Translations under genes and position numbers: made by a program | Shown: in pieces, positions 18,104 to 27,443 of the stretch | Position numbering within the stretch: position 1 is the stretch's first letter | Layout: each line of letters starts with the position of its first letter | DNA from: JBNGOQ01 sp050589645 | Lineage (GTDB): Bacteria; Bacteroidota; Bacteroidia; Flavobacteriales; Flavobacteriaceae | Direction: 5' to 3' | DNA: 64,000 bases | Assembly (NCBI RefSeq): GCF_050589645.1 | Contig: NZ_JBNGOQ010000005.1 | Location: 186,001 to 250,000 of the forward strand | Notes under the pieces: generated by a model | What the model saw: only the letters and a program-made list of their open reading frames with translations | The model's database searches: none | Told to the model about the DNA's origin: nothing

Positions 18104-19192
18104 TTATTTGGTCGTCATAGTTTCTATGGACAGTTCTCCGGTTTTATCCGTTAAACTATCATCCTTGTAAAGGGCTATGGTGGGACTTAACAAGGTATAT
18201 GAGGCATCTAAATGTTCGTAATTGTACCCCATTCCCTTTATGGTAACCTTTATTTTAAATACCAAATAGAGGATTCGGGTGTTCTCTGAAAACACTTCCG
18301 CTTTTTCCGGCGACATGGGATACAGGATTTGCACCCCTCTGGCGTCTACCAATTTCCTTTCCTTGGAATTGGACGGCTGCAAGCCCATGTAGCGAAATAG
18401 TTTCCCGTTGTTAATGAACGCATTTAATCGAAGCCAATAGCCCTTATGTTCAAAATCATATGCATTCAAGTTCACACGAACTACCAGGTAACCCTCTTCG
18501 GAGTCGTTGACAAAGAAATGGTCCTTCCACTTTTGCAATTCACTATAATACTCGTTTACGTAGGTGGTAAAGGCCCCCAACTGCTTAAATTCACTGGCGT
18601 TCTTTCCGCCCCAGTTGCTCACATTGCCCACATTCCGATGGAAATATTTTATGCCACTGGGATCGTAACCACAAGCATTTAGCTTGGGGTTACAGAAAAA
18701 ACGGGGCATGTCCTTAACATGGGTCACCACGTTGGCCAGTTTTAGGAGATTGGTCTGGGCCAGCCAGGAATTTTTATCTTTCTCGTACATGCTACCCGCG
18801 TATTTCGTGAACAAGGCCCTGTCCATGTCCTTATAGATATCGGACATATACTTGAACCGCAAGAGTTCGTAAAAGGCCTGTTTCCCCATACTAATTTCCC
18901 AATTCTTCTTGTCCGCTTTTTGGAAGGCGGTTTGTGATTTGTGATTTACATAACTACCGTCGGGCAGGGTAAAATAATTGTCGATCTCCCCAAACCGCAG
19001 CAAGCCTTGATGGGTTTGCATTTTAATAGCGATGAACTTATCGGATGGTGGCTCATAGGTTTTAACCGCTTTATAGCTGCGGTCCTGAAGAGTTTCAATA
19101 GCGTCCGTCTGGCCGTGCCCGGCAGTTGGTCCTAAAATGATAACTGCCCAAAAGCCAAATAACATCCCAAACTCTTTTTTCATAGAAGTCAT
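18104..19192 (-). CDS. Secreted protein of unknown function, array paralogue 2
   Basis: This 362-residue member has a signal peptide (cleavage near GHGQ), the variant motif QTHQGLLRFG at 59-68, FFCNPKLNAC with a later NWGGK, LQKWKDHFFVNDSEEGYLVV, YDFEHKGYWLRL, and the C-terminal block PTIALYKDDSLTDKTGELS. It is the most diverged at its ends among the four, which suggests old duplication followed by specialisation and not a recent copy. It lies 21 bp after paralogue 1. No function can be assigned. Confidence 0.75.
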   Translation of the reverse strand: MTSMKKEFGMLFGFWAVIILGPTAGHGQTDAIETLQDRSYKAVKTYEPPSDKFIAIKMQTHQGLLRFGEIDNYFTLPDGSYVNHKSQTAFQKADKKNWEISMGKQAFYELLRFKYMSDIYKDMDRALFTKYAGSMYEKDKNSWLAQTNLLKLANVVTHVKDMPRFFCNPKLNACGYDPSGIKYFHRNVGNVSNWGGKNASEFKQLGAFTTYVNEYYSELQKWKDHFFVNDSEEGYLVVRVNLNAYDFEHKGYWLRLNAFINNGKLFRYMGLQPSNSKERKLVDARGVQILYPMSPEKAEVFSENTRILYLVFKIKVTIKGMGYNYEHLDASYTLLSPTIALYKDDSLTDKTGELSIETMTTK

Positions 19193-19213
19193 TTTATCTT
19201 GTTCCTTATTTTG

Positions 19214-20260
19214 TTACTCCTTTAGGATAGGCCGTTCCAGGGAGATATCCCCTATTTTTTGTGTGAGCGCTTCGTCCTTGTACACTTCCAACACTGGACT
19301 CTTATAATGATATCCGAAGGAGAAAATGGGGTTGTTGCCAGCAAACTCAACTTTTTGGAGGAAGGTTCGGATCTTGACCACTACAAAAACACGTCCTTGG
19401 CCGGAAGTAGAAAGCACTTCTGCATCCGAAGCGTTCATGGGTAACAATACGGTAATGGACTTATGGCGTTTACCGGACCCTGACATCATATTGAGCAAGG
19501 CCTCCTCAAAGGACGCTTGCGGGACCAACTCACTAAAGAACGACATCCGACTTCCCCGGGCATGGGGGTCGTACAAGGCGGCGTTGAGATTGATCCAATA
19601 CCCCTTTTTGTCAAAATCATATCCCCGTAAGACATTTAGCACACTTACATGATATGCCTCCAGCGCATCATTGGGCATAAAATCCTTGCTCCATTGCTGT
19701 AGCCCATCAAAATGCTTGGCGACAAAATTGGCATAGTTTCTTTGTTGTTCAAATTGGTTAGTGCCGCCATAGGCCGCATCGTAGACCTCCTGGGTACAAA
19801 TTGTATTCGCAAGTTTTCTTAGCTGGGTCTGGGCCAGATAGGAACGGGCATCTTTTTCCTGGGTGTTTTGATACACCGGGGCACTGATCTGTGTCCGGTT
19901 CATATCATCGTAGAGCGGCTTCATATGTTTCATTTTAACGAGGCCCAGATAGTTGATATACCCCGCCCTTAAACGTTTTAGTTTTTCCCTGATTTCAGGA
20001 GATGGCCTCACCGCTTTTTTGAATGCTTGCTGGGGCTTGCCGGCAGAGGTGGGTACCGGACGATATTGGTTGAGGGTCCCAAACCTTGGAAGGCCCTTGT
20101 GACTTTGTAGTTCAATATCCTTAAAGGCCGTAGCGGGCGCTTTATACACAAGCACATCGCTCAAGTCAATGGGCCCTGTTTCAACTTGCTGGTAAACCGG
20201 GATACTTAAAAGCAACAGCAAAGGGAGCATCGCATAGGTCTTTACCCGTGGATGGATCAT
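19214..20260 (-). CDS. Secreted protein of unknown function, array paralogue 1
   Basis: The 348-residue protein has an N-terminal signal (KTYAMLPLLLLLSIPVYQ), QSHKGLPRFG at 52-61, LQQWSKDFMPNDALEAYHVS, YDFDKKGYWINL, and PVLEVYKDEALTQKIGDIS close to the C-terminus. It lacks the two-Cys/WGG segment that paralogues 2-4 share (only TICTQEVYDAAYGG is seen there). Its first 60 residues and insertion pattern are closest to paralogue 4, at the other end of the array. It follows the small helical protein gene by 42 bp. Confidence 0.75.
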   Translation of the reverse strand: MIHPRVKTYAMLPLLLLLSIPVYQQVETGPIDLSDVLVYKAPATAFKDIELQSHKGLPRFGTLNQYRPVPTSAGKPQQAFKKAVRPSPEIREKLKRLRAGYINYLGLVKMKHMKPLYDDMNRTQISAPVYQNTQEKDARSYLAQTQLRKLANTICTQEVYDAAYGGTNQFEQQRNYANFVAKHFDGLQQWSKDFMPNDALEAYHVSVLNVLRGYDFDKKGYWINLNAALYDPHARGSRMSFFSELVPQASFEEALLNMMSGSGKRHKSITVLLPMNASDAEVLSTSGQGRVFVVVKIRTFLQKVEFAGNNPIFSFGYHYKSPVLEVYKDEALTQKIGDISLERPILKE

Positions 20261-20302
20261 AGTTAATGGTTTTTGTCCCTAAAGGGAATAGTTCTTCTAA
20301 AG

Positions 20303-20833
20303 TTACTCTTCAAGCGTTAAATCTGCAAGTTCCAGGGCCATACTTTTGTCATCCATACGCAGCATTTTAAAAGCACTTCGCAGCTGTTTGGGCACCCCTT
20401 GCCAAAGGGCATCGGCACTTTCTTTATAGATGAGGTTGATGGACGCTTGGCTCTCCCCGAAACTTTTAGTTGGTTTTTTTACCCCTTTGGCGTTCGAAAG
20501 ATGGCTATAAAGACGATTCAGATGTACGTTATCATAACTTACCTGTGAAACGGCTATGGTGATACTTCCTTTTGACTTTCCGGCAGTTTTGCCTTTGTTT
20601 TTGCCCGATCCAAATAAGGAACCAATGGTTTTGATGGTTTCCTTCGAATTTTCTACCGTGCTTTTAATGGCGTTGTCCGTGTTCTTTGCGGTTTGATTTA
20701 CCTCTTCCGTGGTCTTATTGACCTCGTCCACCTCCTTGATTACCTTTTTGTCCTCTGTTTTTTTTTGCTGGGCCTGTATCGCACAAAAAGCAAAGAGCGC
20801 AATAAGCCATAGCCGTTTTCGTAGTGTTTTCAT
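20303..20833 (-). CDS. Small secreted helical protein heading the paralogue operon
   Basis: The 176-residue protein has a signal peptide (RLWLIALFAFCAIQAQ), then a heptad-like helical stretch rich in Lys, Glu, Asn and Thr (about 22-70), a short Gly/Lys linker (GSGKNKGKTAGKSKGS), and a compact C-terminal domain (ITIAVSQVSYDNVHLNRLYSHLSN ... LRSAFKMLRMDDKSMALEL). I do not recognise the family. As first gene of a five-gene co-directional unit with four secreted paralogues it may be their partner or scaffold; that is inference from position alone. Its 5' side faces the LytS-type kinase gene across about 245 bp. Confidence 0.65.
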   Translation of the reverse strand: MKTLRKRLWLIALFAFCAIQAQQKKTEDKKVIKEVDEVNKTTEEVNQTAKNTDNAIKSTVENSKETIKTIGSLFGSGKNKGKTAGKSKGSITIAVSQVSYDNVHLNRLYSHLSNAKGVKKPTKSFGESQASINLIYKESADALWQGVPKQLRSAFKMLRMDDKSMALELADLTLEE

Positions 20834-21052
20834 TTTTTATGACGGTTTATATAAGGAATTCCTCTTTACCTATTGAAAGGTAAACCTAATCGGTGACCCA
20901 TACCATGGATAGTTATTGAACGTAGTGTTTTTATGGTTTGCTGTCGCCCTATGGTACTTAAGCGTTTAAAACGTAACCAATGCAGGTGCTGGGTAGGGGG
21001 ATTAATTTTTGTATTTCACCCTTTGGAATGGTCAATGAGCAGTAAAAACCAT

Positions 21053-21060
21053 TAAATTTG
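21053..21060 (+). promoter_or_regulatory. -7 box of the LytS-type kinase gene
   Basis: TAAATTTG fits TAnnTTTG. It supports the ATG at 21079 and rules out the TTG at 21058, which lies within the box. A TTTG at 21022-21025 is rather far (27 bp) for a -33 element. Confidence 0.45.
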
Positions 21061-21078
21061 ATATTCAACCATATCCTT

Positions 21079-22875
21079 ATGCCATACCAAACCAAAAGAA
21101 TCCGGCTTTTTTTTATTTTTCTATGGGGCGGTCTCATGGCCTTTTCTCAGGAAGCCGTATTGGATTCCCTTTTGAAAGAGTTGGAAACACACACCACTAA
21201 GGATACCGTTCGCGTAAGCCTTTTGGTAAATACTGCCTGGAACATGACCCACACCAAGCCGGAGGACGCCTTTGTCTATGTGGAGGAGGCCTTGGACATT
21301 TCCGCGGATCTAAATTGGCCCAGGGGTAGGGCCAGTGCCCTGCGCCAAAAGGGAAACCTGTACTATGTAATGGCCGATAACCTAAATGCCATGGAGGCCT
21401 TTCAACAGGGTTTAAGGATAGCCCAGGAAGGTGGGGAGAAAATTCTTGAAGCAAGCCTTTATGGTAATCTGGGCAATATCCATGCGGATATGAAACAAAA
21501 TGAAAAGGCTTTGGAGAATTACTATTCCTATCTCGCTACCGCCAAGGAATTAGATCAGCTACCGGATCAGGTAAGGGCGCTGTCCAATATTGGCCTTATC
21601 TATAACGATATGGATCAGTATGACAAGGGAATTTCCTTTTTAAAGGAAGCGCTGTCCATAGCGAGAGCGGAAGGGAACAACTATTTCATAGCCGCCATAA
21701 TCAATAATCTCGGTATTGCCTACAAAGACAAAAAAGAGTACAAAACCGCCTTGTTGTATTATGAAGAGGCCGCCACCCTGGCAGGAACCATCCAGAACAA
21801 ATATATTGAGGCCTCTGCCCTGAACAGTATTGGGAAAGTGAACATTCTACTTGAAAACTACGAGGTAGCCCTGGAGCGGGCCAAGCACGCGCTACAAATC
21901 TCCGAAGAAATTGCCGCCGTGGAATGGCAGGCAGATGCTTGGCAGGTGCTTAGCACCTCCTATGAACAATTGGGAAATTCCAAGGAGGCGCTCGTTGCCT
22001 ATAAAAACCACGTACAATTTCGGGATAGCGTTTTAAGTGAGGAGAAGAAGGCAGAACTTACCCGCAAGGAAATGCAATTTCAATTGGAAAAACAGGAAGC
22101 CGAAGCCCAAGCGGCCATTGGACAACAGCGACTGATTAAAAATGGCGTTATTATTGGGGGAATAGCCTTACTGATCGCTGCGGTGCTTGGGTACCTTTTG
22201 TACAAAAGACGCAGGGATGCCCTAGAGCAAAAAAAACTGGCCGAGTTCCATACCAGGGTCGCAGAGACCGAATTAAAGGCGTTGCGTTCCCAGATGAACC
22301 CCCACTTTATTTTCAATGCCCTCAATTCCATAAGTGACTATATGTCTAAAAATGATTTGGCCACGGCGAACGAATACCTGCTAAAATTCTCCAGGCTTAC
22401 CCGGGCCATCTTGGAAAACTCCGAAAAGAAACGGATCAATCTGGAGGAAGACCTGGAACTGACGCAATTGTACATTCAAATAGAGGCACTGCGCCTAAAG
22501 AACAAGTTATCACATACGGTTACGGTAGACAAGGACATTGATATGGAAAATACGCTGGTACCGCCTATGCTGCTGCAACCTTTTATAGAAAACAGTATAT
22601 GGCATGGCATTGCGCATAAGGACGAGAAGGGGCATATTGCCATTTCCGTGAAGAAAGAAGGGGATATGGTGGTCTGCACCGTGGATGACGATGGCATAGG
22701 GCGCGATGCCTCCAGGAATGGCTCCTCGGCCCACACATCGATGGGGGTAAAGATTACCGAGAACCGATTGGATATCTTGGGCCGACTAAAGAAGGCTAAG
22801 GGCAGTATTGCCATGTTTGATAAAAAGCAAGGACTAAGGGTTGAGCTTAAACTGCCCTTGGAGTTAAGGTTTTAA
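21079..22875 (+). CDS. TPR-containing LytS-type sensor histidine kinase
   Basis: The 598-residue membrane protein has a signal peptide (RLFFIFLWGGLMAFSQ), TPR repeats over about 50-310 predicted to lie in the periplasm, one transmembrane helix (NGVIIGGIALLIAAVLGYLLY, near 355-375), and a cytoplasmic His_kinase/HATPase module: RSQMNPHFIFNALNS with phospho-accepting His near 409, PPMLLQPFIENSIWHG as N box, and VDDDGIGRD as G box. It phosphorylates the LytTR regulator encoded 10 bp downstream. It is transcribed away from the secreted paralogue operon, making that operon a natural target; no binding site was demonstrated. Confidence 0.9.
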   Translation: MPYQTKRIRLFFIFLWGGLMAFSQEAVLDSLLKELETHTTKDTVRVSLLVNTAWNMTHTKPEDAFVYVEEALDISADLNWPRGRASALRQKGNLYYVMADNLNAMEAFQQGLRIAQEGGEKILEASLYGNLGNIHADMKQNEKALENYYSYLATAKELDQLPDQVRALSNIGLIYNDMDQYDKGISFLKEALSIARAEGNNYFIAAIINNLGIAYKDKKEYKTALLYYEEAATLAGTIQNKYIEASALNSIGKVNILLENYEVALERAKHALQISEEIAAVEWQADAWQVLSTSYEQLGNSKEALVAYKNHVQFRDSVLSEEKKAELTRKEMQFQLEKQEAEAQAAIGQQRLIKNGVIIGGIALLIAAVLGYLLYKRRRDALEQKKLAEFHTRVAETELKALRSQMNPHFIFNALNSISDYMSKNDLATANEYLLKFSRLTRAILENSEKKRINLEEDLELTQLYIQIEALRLKNKLSHTVTVDKDIDMENTLVPPMLLQPFIENSIWHGIAHKDEKGHIAISVKKEGDMVVCTVDDDGIGRDASRNGSSAHTSMGVKITENRLDILGRLKKAKGSIAMFDKKQGLRVELKLPLELRF

Positions 22876-22885
22876 TATCAGCGCT

Positions 22886-23632
22886 ATGTTACAGGCTATT
22901 ATAGTAGATGACGAACAGCATTGTATTGATCGTATAACCCATTTGCTCAATACGTACGAGGGAAAACTAAGGCTATTGGGCAGTTGCGGGTCGGTATCGG
23001 AAGCTAGGACACTCATTGCCTCCCAAAGTCCCGACGTTGTTTTTTTGGACGTACAGCTCAATGGGGAAACAGGATTCGATCTCTTGCGAAGCCTCCCCAA
23101 TACGGATTTTGAGGTGGTGTTTACTACGGCCTATGACACCTATGCCGTGGAAGCTTTTCGGTATTCCGCCTTGGATTATCTCTTAAAGCCCATAGGTTCT
23201 GAGGAGTTCGCGGATACGATTTCTCGTATTATGGAGAAAACGGGACAAAAGGATACCGAAAAAAAGATCGAGACACTTTTTCACAATTTTGAACACAAGG
23301 TGAACCAATTAAAAAAAATTGTGGTCCCCACACTGGACGGACTGACCCTTTGGGCGGTAAATGATATCATACGTTGCCAGTCAGATGGGAACTATACCAA
23401 TATCTTTCATAGGGAGCACAAAAGGATAACCGCTACAAAAACCTTAAAATATTTTGAGGAACTGTTGGGGACCGATCATTTCTTCCGGGTCCATAAATCC
23501 CATTTTATCAACTTGGCCTATGTAGAAAAATACTTAAAGGGCAAAGGGGGCTATGCACTTATGGCCGACGGTACCCATATTGAAGTGGCCGTTCGAAGGA
23601 AAGAAGAATTCCTCAAAAAGCTCAAGGGCTAA
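22886..23632 (+). CDS. LytTR-family response regulator
   Basis: The 248-residue cytoplasmic regulator has a receiver domain (DDE at 8-10, phospho-acceptor Asp55 in FLDVQLNG, T/A near FTTAYD, Lys in LKPIG) and a LytTR DNA-binding domain from about 140 (RCQSDGNYTNIF, KTLKYFEELL, FFRVHKSHFINLAYV). It pairs with the kinase encoded immediately upstream. LytTR proteins bind direct repeats upstream of target promoters. Convergent with the Hyi-type gene (12 bp between stops). Confidence 0.93.
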   Translation: MLQAIIVDDEQHCIDRITHLLNTYEGKLRLLGSCGSVSEARTLIASQSPDVVFLDVQLNGETGFDLLRSLPNTDFEVVFTTAYDTYAVEAFRYSALDYLLKPIGSEEFADTISRIMEKTGQKDTEKKIETLFHNFEHKVNQLKKIVVPTLDGLTLWAVNDIIRCQSDGNYTNIFHREHKRITATKTLKYFEELLGTDHFFRVHKSHFINLAYVEKYLKGKGGYALMADGTHIEVAVRRKEEFLKKLKG

Positions 23633-23644
23633 TGCCCAAACCGT

Positions 23645-24520
23645 TTATACATCACAGATTAAAAAAGCTTCCCGCAAGGCCTCGATTTTATCCGCCTTGG
23701 TAGCAATGAACTCTTGGGCCAGATACCCTTTAAACCCGGTAGCCACAATGGCCCTTACAATCGCCGGGTAATAAAGCTCCTGATGTTCGCCAATTTCATG
23801 CCGTCCGGGTACGCCCGCCGTATGATAGTGTCCAAAATAGGCATGGTTGTCCTGGATGCTTCGGATAATGTCCCCTTCCTGTATCTGCATATGGTAAATG
23901 TCGTAGAGCAGTTTAAAGTTTTCCGAACCCAATTGTTCACAGAGGGCTATGCCCCAGTCCGATCGATCGCACATATAGTCCGGATGGTCTATTTGGTTAA
24001 AGAGTTCCATTTGGATCACGACCCCGTGTTCCTCGGCCAGGGGAAGTATTTGTTTTAAACCATCCACACAATGCTGTAGGCCTACGGCATCGTCCATACC
24101 CCTACGGTTACCGCTAAAACAGATGAGGTTGGTATAACCCGCAGCGGCAACTTTCGGAATTATTTCGGAATAGTTCTTTATTAGGGTCTTATGGTATTGC
24201 GGGTCGTTCCAGCCTTCGGTCAGACTTATTTCTGCCCCGTTGCACATGGAACAGTGAATATTGTACTTGCGCAATAGGGGCCATTCTTCGGGACCAATAA
24301 GGTCTATAGCCTCTATGCCCAGTTCGTTCAGCGTCTTTAGGAATTCCTCCAAAGGAATGCTGTTGAATGGCCAATAACATACGCTGTGTGCAATATTATT
24401 TTTTAAGGGTAGCCTTTGAGGGAAGGTGTTTTTTTCCACTCCGGCCATGGCGTTGGTTTTGGAAGCCAACAGTCCCAGTGAGGCAGCGGCCGATGTACCT
24501 ATAAATGTTCTTCGTTTCAT
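23645..24520 (-). CDS. Hydroxypyruvate isomerase-like TIM-barrel protein with Tat signal
   Basis: The 291-residue protein starts with a twin-arginine-type signal (MKRRTFIGTSAAASLGLLA), so it is likely periplasmic. The rest is a xylose-isomerase-like TIM barrel of the Hyi/IolE kind: FSGNRRGMDD, MELFNQIDHPDYMCD, LLYDIYHMQIQEGD, FGHYHTAGVPGRHEIG with metal-binding Glu/Asp/His, and YLAQEFIATK near the end. Such proteins isomerise hydroxypyruvate or modify sugars and are often found in Bacteroidetes sugar loci. The ATG at 24520 is chosen because it puts the Arg pair at residues 3-4; the frame extends to 24559. Confidence 0.85.
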   Translation of the reverse strand: MKRRTFIGTSAAASLGLLASKTNAMAGVEKNTFPQRLPLKNNIAHSVCYWPFNSIPLEEFLKTLNELGIEAIDLIGPEEWPLLRKYNIHCSMCNGAEISLTEGWNDPQYHKTLIKNYSEIIPKVAAAGYTNLICFSGNRRGMDDAVGLQHCVDGLKQILPLAEEHGVVIQMELFNQIDHPDYMCDRSDWGIALCEQLGSENFKLLYDIYHMQIQEGDIIRSIQDNHAYFGHYHTAGVPGRHEIGEHQELYYPAIVRAIVATGFKGYLAQEFIATKADKIEALREAFLICDV

Positions 24521-24599
24521 GTTGTGCTGCTTAAGAAAATGCAAACTAAAGGTATGCATTTTCTCCTGCGCAGGGAAACCCGGAAAAAAGGGGGGTAGA

Positions 24600-25400
24600 T
24601 TACCGAATAAAGCTCAGGACCAGCTCTCCCGTGGCATCGAGCTCTATTTCGCCGGTGGTAATAGGCCTGTTGATTGTTGTTTTCAAGACCAGGACGTTAT
24701 CTCCCAATTCCATGACCTCGTACGTACCATCGGCATCCGTCCCCGATGTTATTTGCAGTTCATTCCCAACGAGTTCCCAACTGCCTGTGGAAAAGGGACT
24801 TTCCGAACTGAATTCCTCAGTTACGGTATTGCCTAACACGGTGAAGGTGAGTACAGAGGTATAATTCCCCGAACCCGTAACTTCATTGGGGTTTTCGGAA
24901 AATACCACTTCGGTGTCCTCATCGGTAGACGTTAGGGTGAAGCTAACGGTAAGGTCTTGATCTTGAAAGGTAGTAAAAGCGGTACCATCTGCAATGGACG
25001 CATTTTCAAGACGCCAGGTACCGCCGATGGGCATGGGATCGGTATCCGAACCATCGTTCCCTGTGTCCGTTCCATCATCATTTCCAGTATCCGTGCCATC
25101 GTTCCCGTTGTTTCCCCCATCATCATTTCCTGTATCGCCTCCGTCATCATTACCGGTATTGCCGCCGTTATCGTTTCCTGAGTCCGTACCGTCGTTACCG
25201 CTATCATTTCCGTCATCCTCGCTATTGGTACCATCGTCATTTCCGGTGCCGTTGTCATCGGTGTCCGAATCCCCATTCTGGGATCCGCCCTGTTCGTTGA
25301 CAATGTCCAAAAAGTCCTGATCGCTGGTGCTGCAGGAAAAAAGAACTAAACTAGAATAAAAAATAAAGGCAATAGGAAGTAAATAGCGAAGGGTTTTCAT
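24600..25400 (-). CDS. Lipoprotein with Asp/Asn/Gly repeat stalk and lipocalin-like domain
   Basis: The 266-residue protein has a lipobox (LVLFSC, Cys23) followed by about 90 residues made of Asn-Asp-Asp-Gly-Thr type repeats (about 40-125), then a ~135-residue beta-rich domain beginning IGGTWRLENAS, as in Bacteroidetes lipocalin-like lipoproteins. The repeats probably form a flexible, Ca-binding-like acidic stalk that holds the barrel off the membrane. The DNA of the stalk (about 25020-25280) is a minisatellite that could change in copy number. Ligand unknown. Confidence 0.8.
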   Translation of the reverse strand: MKTLRYLLPIAFIFYSSLVLFSCSTSDQDFLDIVNEQGGSQNGDSDTDDNGTGNDDGTNSEDDGNDSGNDGTDSGNDNGGNTGNDDGGDTGNDDGGNNGNDGTDTGNDDGTDTGNDGSDTDPMPIGGTWRLENASIADGTAFTTFQDQDLTVSFTLTSTDEDTEVVFSENPNEVTGSGNYTSVLTFTVLGNTVTEEFSSESPFSTGSWELVGNELQITSGTDADGTYEVMELGDNVLVLKTTINRPITTGEIELDATGELVLSFIR

Positions 25401-25500
25401 GGGGTGTGCTACGCGTTAAGTGGGATGAAAAAAGTAATTTCGTTAATTGTTGGTACTATTTTCTATTTACGGGCAAAGGACCAAAAAAGATTACCCCATT

Positions 25501-25740
25501 ATGTTAAAAAGCGATAGGAAAATACTTAAAGAAGTGGCCCACTACAAGATGCCCTTTGGAAAGTTTAAGGGAAGCTATCTCGTGGATCTGCCCGGGCCTT
25601 ATCTGAATTGGTTCCAACAAAAAGGGTTTCCACAGGGCAAGTTGGGACAGTACCTACGGTTGATGCTGGAGATCAAAGTGAACGGATTGGAGTATCTGAT
25701 CCGGGATATACAAAAACAATTTCCAGAAGATTCCGGGTGA
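25501..25740 (+). CDS. DUF3820 family protein
   Basis: This 79-residue cytoplasmic protein has the DUF3820 signature MPFGKFKGSYLVDLPGPYLNWF at 17-38. Relatives have been linked to quorum-sensing-controlled virulence factors and to exonuclease-like genes, but no reaction is established. I take the ATG at 25501; the frame is open to 25447 without a better start. It precedes pyrG by 49 bp on the same strand. Confidence 0.8.
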   Translation: MLKSDRKILKEVAHYKMPFGKFKGSYLVDLPGPYLNWFQQKGFPQGKLGQYLRLMLEIKVNGLEYLIRDIQKQFPEDSG

Positions 25741-25789
25741 TTTATTACAACAATTTGTATCTTTACACCCCGTAACAAAGAACCCCATC

Positions 25790-27427
25790 ATGTCGCAGAC
25801 AAAGTACATTTTCGTTACGGGAGGCGTTACCTCTTCCTTGGGAAAAGGCATTATCGCAGCATCCTTGGCCAAACTACTACAGGCCCGTGGTTATAAGACC
25901 ACCATTCAGAAGCTAGACCCTTATATCAATGTTGATCCGGGCACCCTAAACCCTTATGAGCACGGAGAGTGCTACGTTACGGACGATGGTGCGGAAACCG
26001 ATTTGGATCTTGGGCACTATGAACGTTTCCTCAACGTGCGGACTTCCCAGGCCAACAACGTGACCACGGGACGAATCTATCAGAGCGTTATTGAAAAAGA
26101 ACGCCGGGGCGAGTTTTTGGGGAAGACGGTCCAAGTAGTCCCACATATTACCAACGAAATAAAGGAGCGGATACAGATCTTGGGCAATAGCGGGGATTAT
26201 GATATTGTGATCACTGAAATAGGGGGTACTGTGGGCGATATAGAATCCTTACCCTATATTGAAGCTGTACGACAATTGCTGTGGGAACTGGGAGATAACA
26301 ATGGTATTGTTATACATCTTACTTTGGTACCCTTTTTATCTGCGGCCGGTGAGCTAAAGACCAAGCCTACACAACATTCGGTAAAGACCTTGATGGAGAG
26401 TGGTATCAAGGCCGATATTCTGGTCTGTAGGACCGAACATGAGATATCGGATGATATTAAAAAGAAATTGGCACTCTTCTGCAATGTAAAACAAGAAGCG
26501 GTTATACAGTCCATTGATGCCTCTACAATATATGATGTGCCCATTATGATGCTCGAGGAAGGTCTTGATAAGGTTGCGCTGCAAAAATTAGCGCTTTCGG
26601 ACTCTTCCCAACCGGATCTTGAACAATGGAACGAGTTTTTAAATCGGCACAAGCATCCTGGGCATGAGGTCACTATTGGCCTTATTGGCAAATACGTGGA
26701 ACTGCAGGATTCCTACAAGTCCATATTGGAGTCCTTTATCCATGCCGGGGCCATGAACGAGGTAAAGGTAAATGTTCGATCCATTCATTCCGAACATATC
26801 ACCATAGCTAACTTCCATAAAAAAATGCAGGGCCTGGATGGCGTGCTGGTAGCACCTGGTTTTGGGGAGCGCGGTATTGAAGGAAAGATCAAGGCCGTAC
26901 AATATGCCAGGGAACAGGGTATTCCTTTTTTGGGCATTTGTCTGGGCATGCAAATGGCGGTCATTGAATACGCACGAAACGTATTGGGACTCAAAAATGC
27001 CAATTCCACGGAAATGGACGAAAACACTCCTGACCCGGTAATCAGTTTAATGGAGGCCCAAAAGACCATTACGAATAAGGGCGGTACCATGCGCCTGGGC
27101 GCCTGGGATTGTGAATTGGTAAAGGATAGCCTGGTACAAGGTGTGTACCGTGGGGAAAAGGATATCTCGGAAAGACACCGTCACCGCTATGAGTTCAACA
27201 ATGACTATAGGGACCAATTGGAAGAAGCCGGTCTGGTTGCCTCGGGTATCAATACCGAAACCGGATTGGTTGAAATTGTGGAAATACCATCACATCCTTG
27301 GTTTGTGGGCGTACAATACCATCCAGAGTACAAAAGTACCGTAGCGAATCCCCATCCGCTTTTTGTGGGCTTTGTAAAAGCCGTTCTACAATACAAAAAA
27401 CAACAAACTAATGCCAGTTTGGCATAA
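25790..27427 (+). CDS. pyrG: CTP synthase
   Basis: The 545-residue enzyme makes CTP from UTP, ATP and glutamine. The N-terminal synthase domain has KYIFVTGGVTSSLGKGI (P-loop) and LDPYINVDPGTLNPYEHGEC; the C-terminal amidotransferase domain has PFLGICLGMQ with its Cys and VQYHPEYKS with the His-Glu pair. Full length for the family. A TATCTTTA sequence near 25758, close to the -7 consensus, precedes the ATG by about 25 bp. Transcription may continue into yidC. Confidence 0.97.
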   Translation: MSQTKYIFVTGGVTSSLGKGIIAASLAKLLQARGYKTTIQKLDPYINVDPGTLNPYEHGECYVTDDGAETDLDLGHYERFLNVRTSQANNVTTGRIYQSVIEKERRGEFLGKTVQVVPHITNEIKERIQILGNSGDYDIVITEIGGTVGDIESLPYIEAVRQLLWELGDNNGIVIHLTLVPFLSAAGELKTKPTQHSVKTLMESGIKADILVCRTEHEISDDIKKKLALFCNVKQEAVIQSIDASTIYDVPIMMLEEGLDKVALQKLALSDSSQPDLEQWNEFLNRHKHPGHEVTIGLIGKYVELQDSYKSILESFIHAGAMNEVKVNVRSIHSEHITIANFHKKMQGLDGVLVAPGFGERGIEGKIKAVQYAREQGIPFLGICLGMQMAVIEYARNVLGLKNANSTEMDENTPDPVISLMEAQKTITNKGGTMRLGAWDCELVKDSLVQGVYRGEKDISERHRHRYEFNNDYRDQLEEAGLVASGINTETGLVEIVEIPSHPWFVGVQYHPEYKSTVANPHPLFVGFVKAVLQYKKQQTNASLA

Positions 27428-27443
27428 AGTGTACATTTGGACA

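Noticed and set aside
25030..25280. Repeated short DNA motif as CRISPR or regulatory repeat
   Set aside because: It codes in frame for Asn/Asp/Gly repeats of the lipoprotein stalk.
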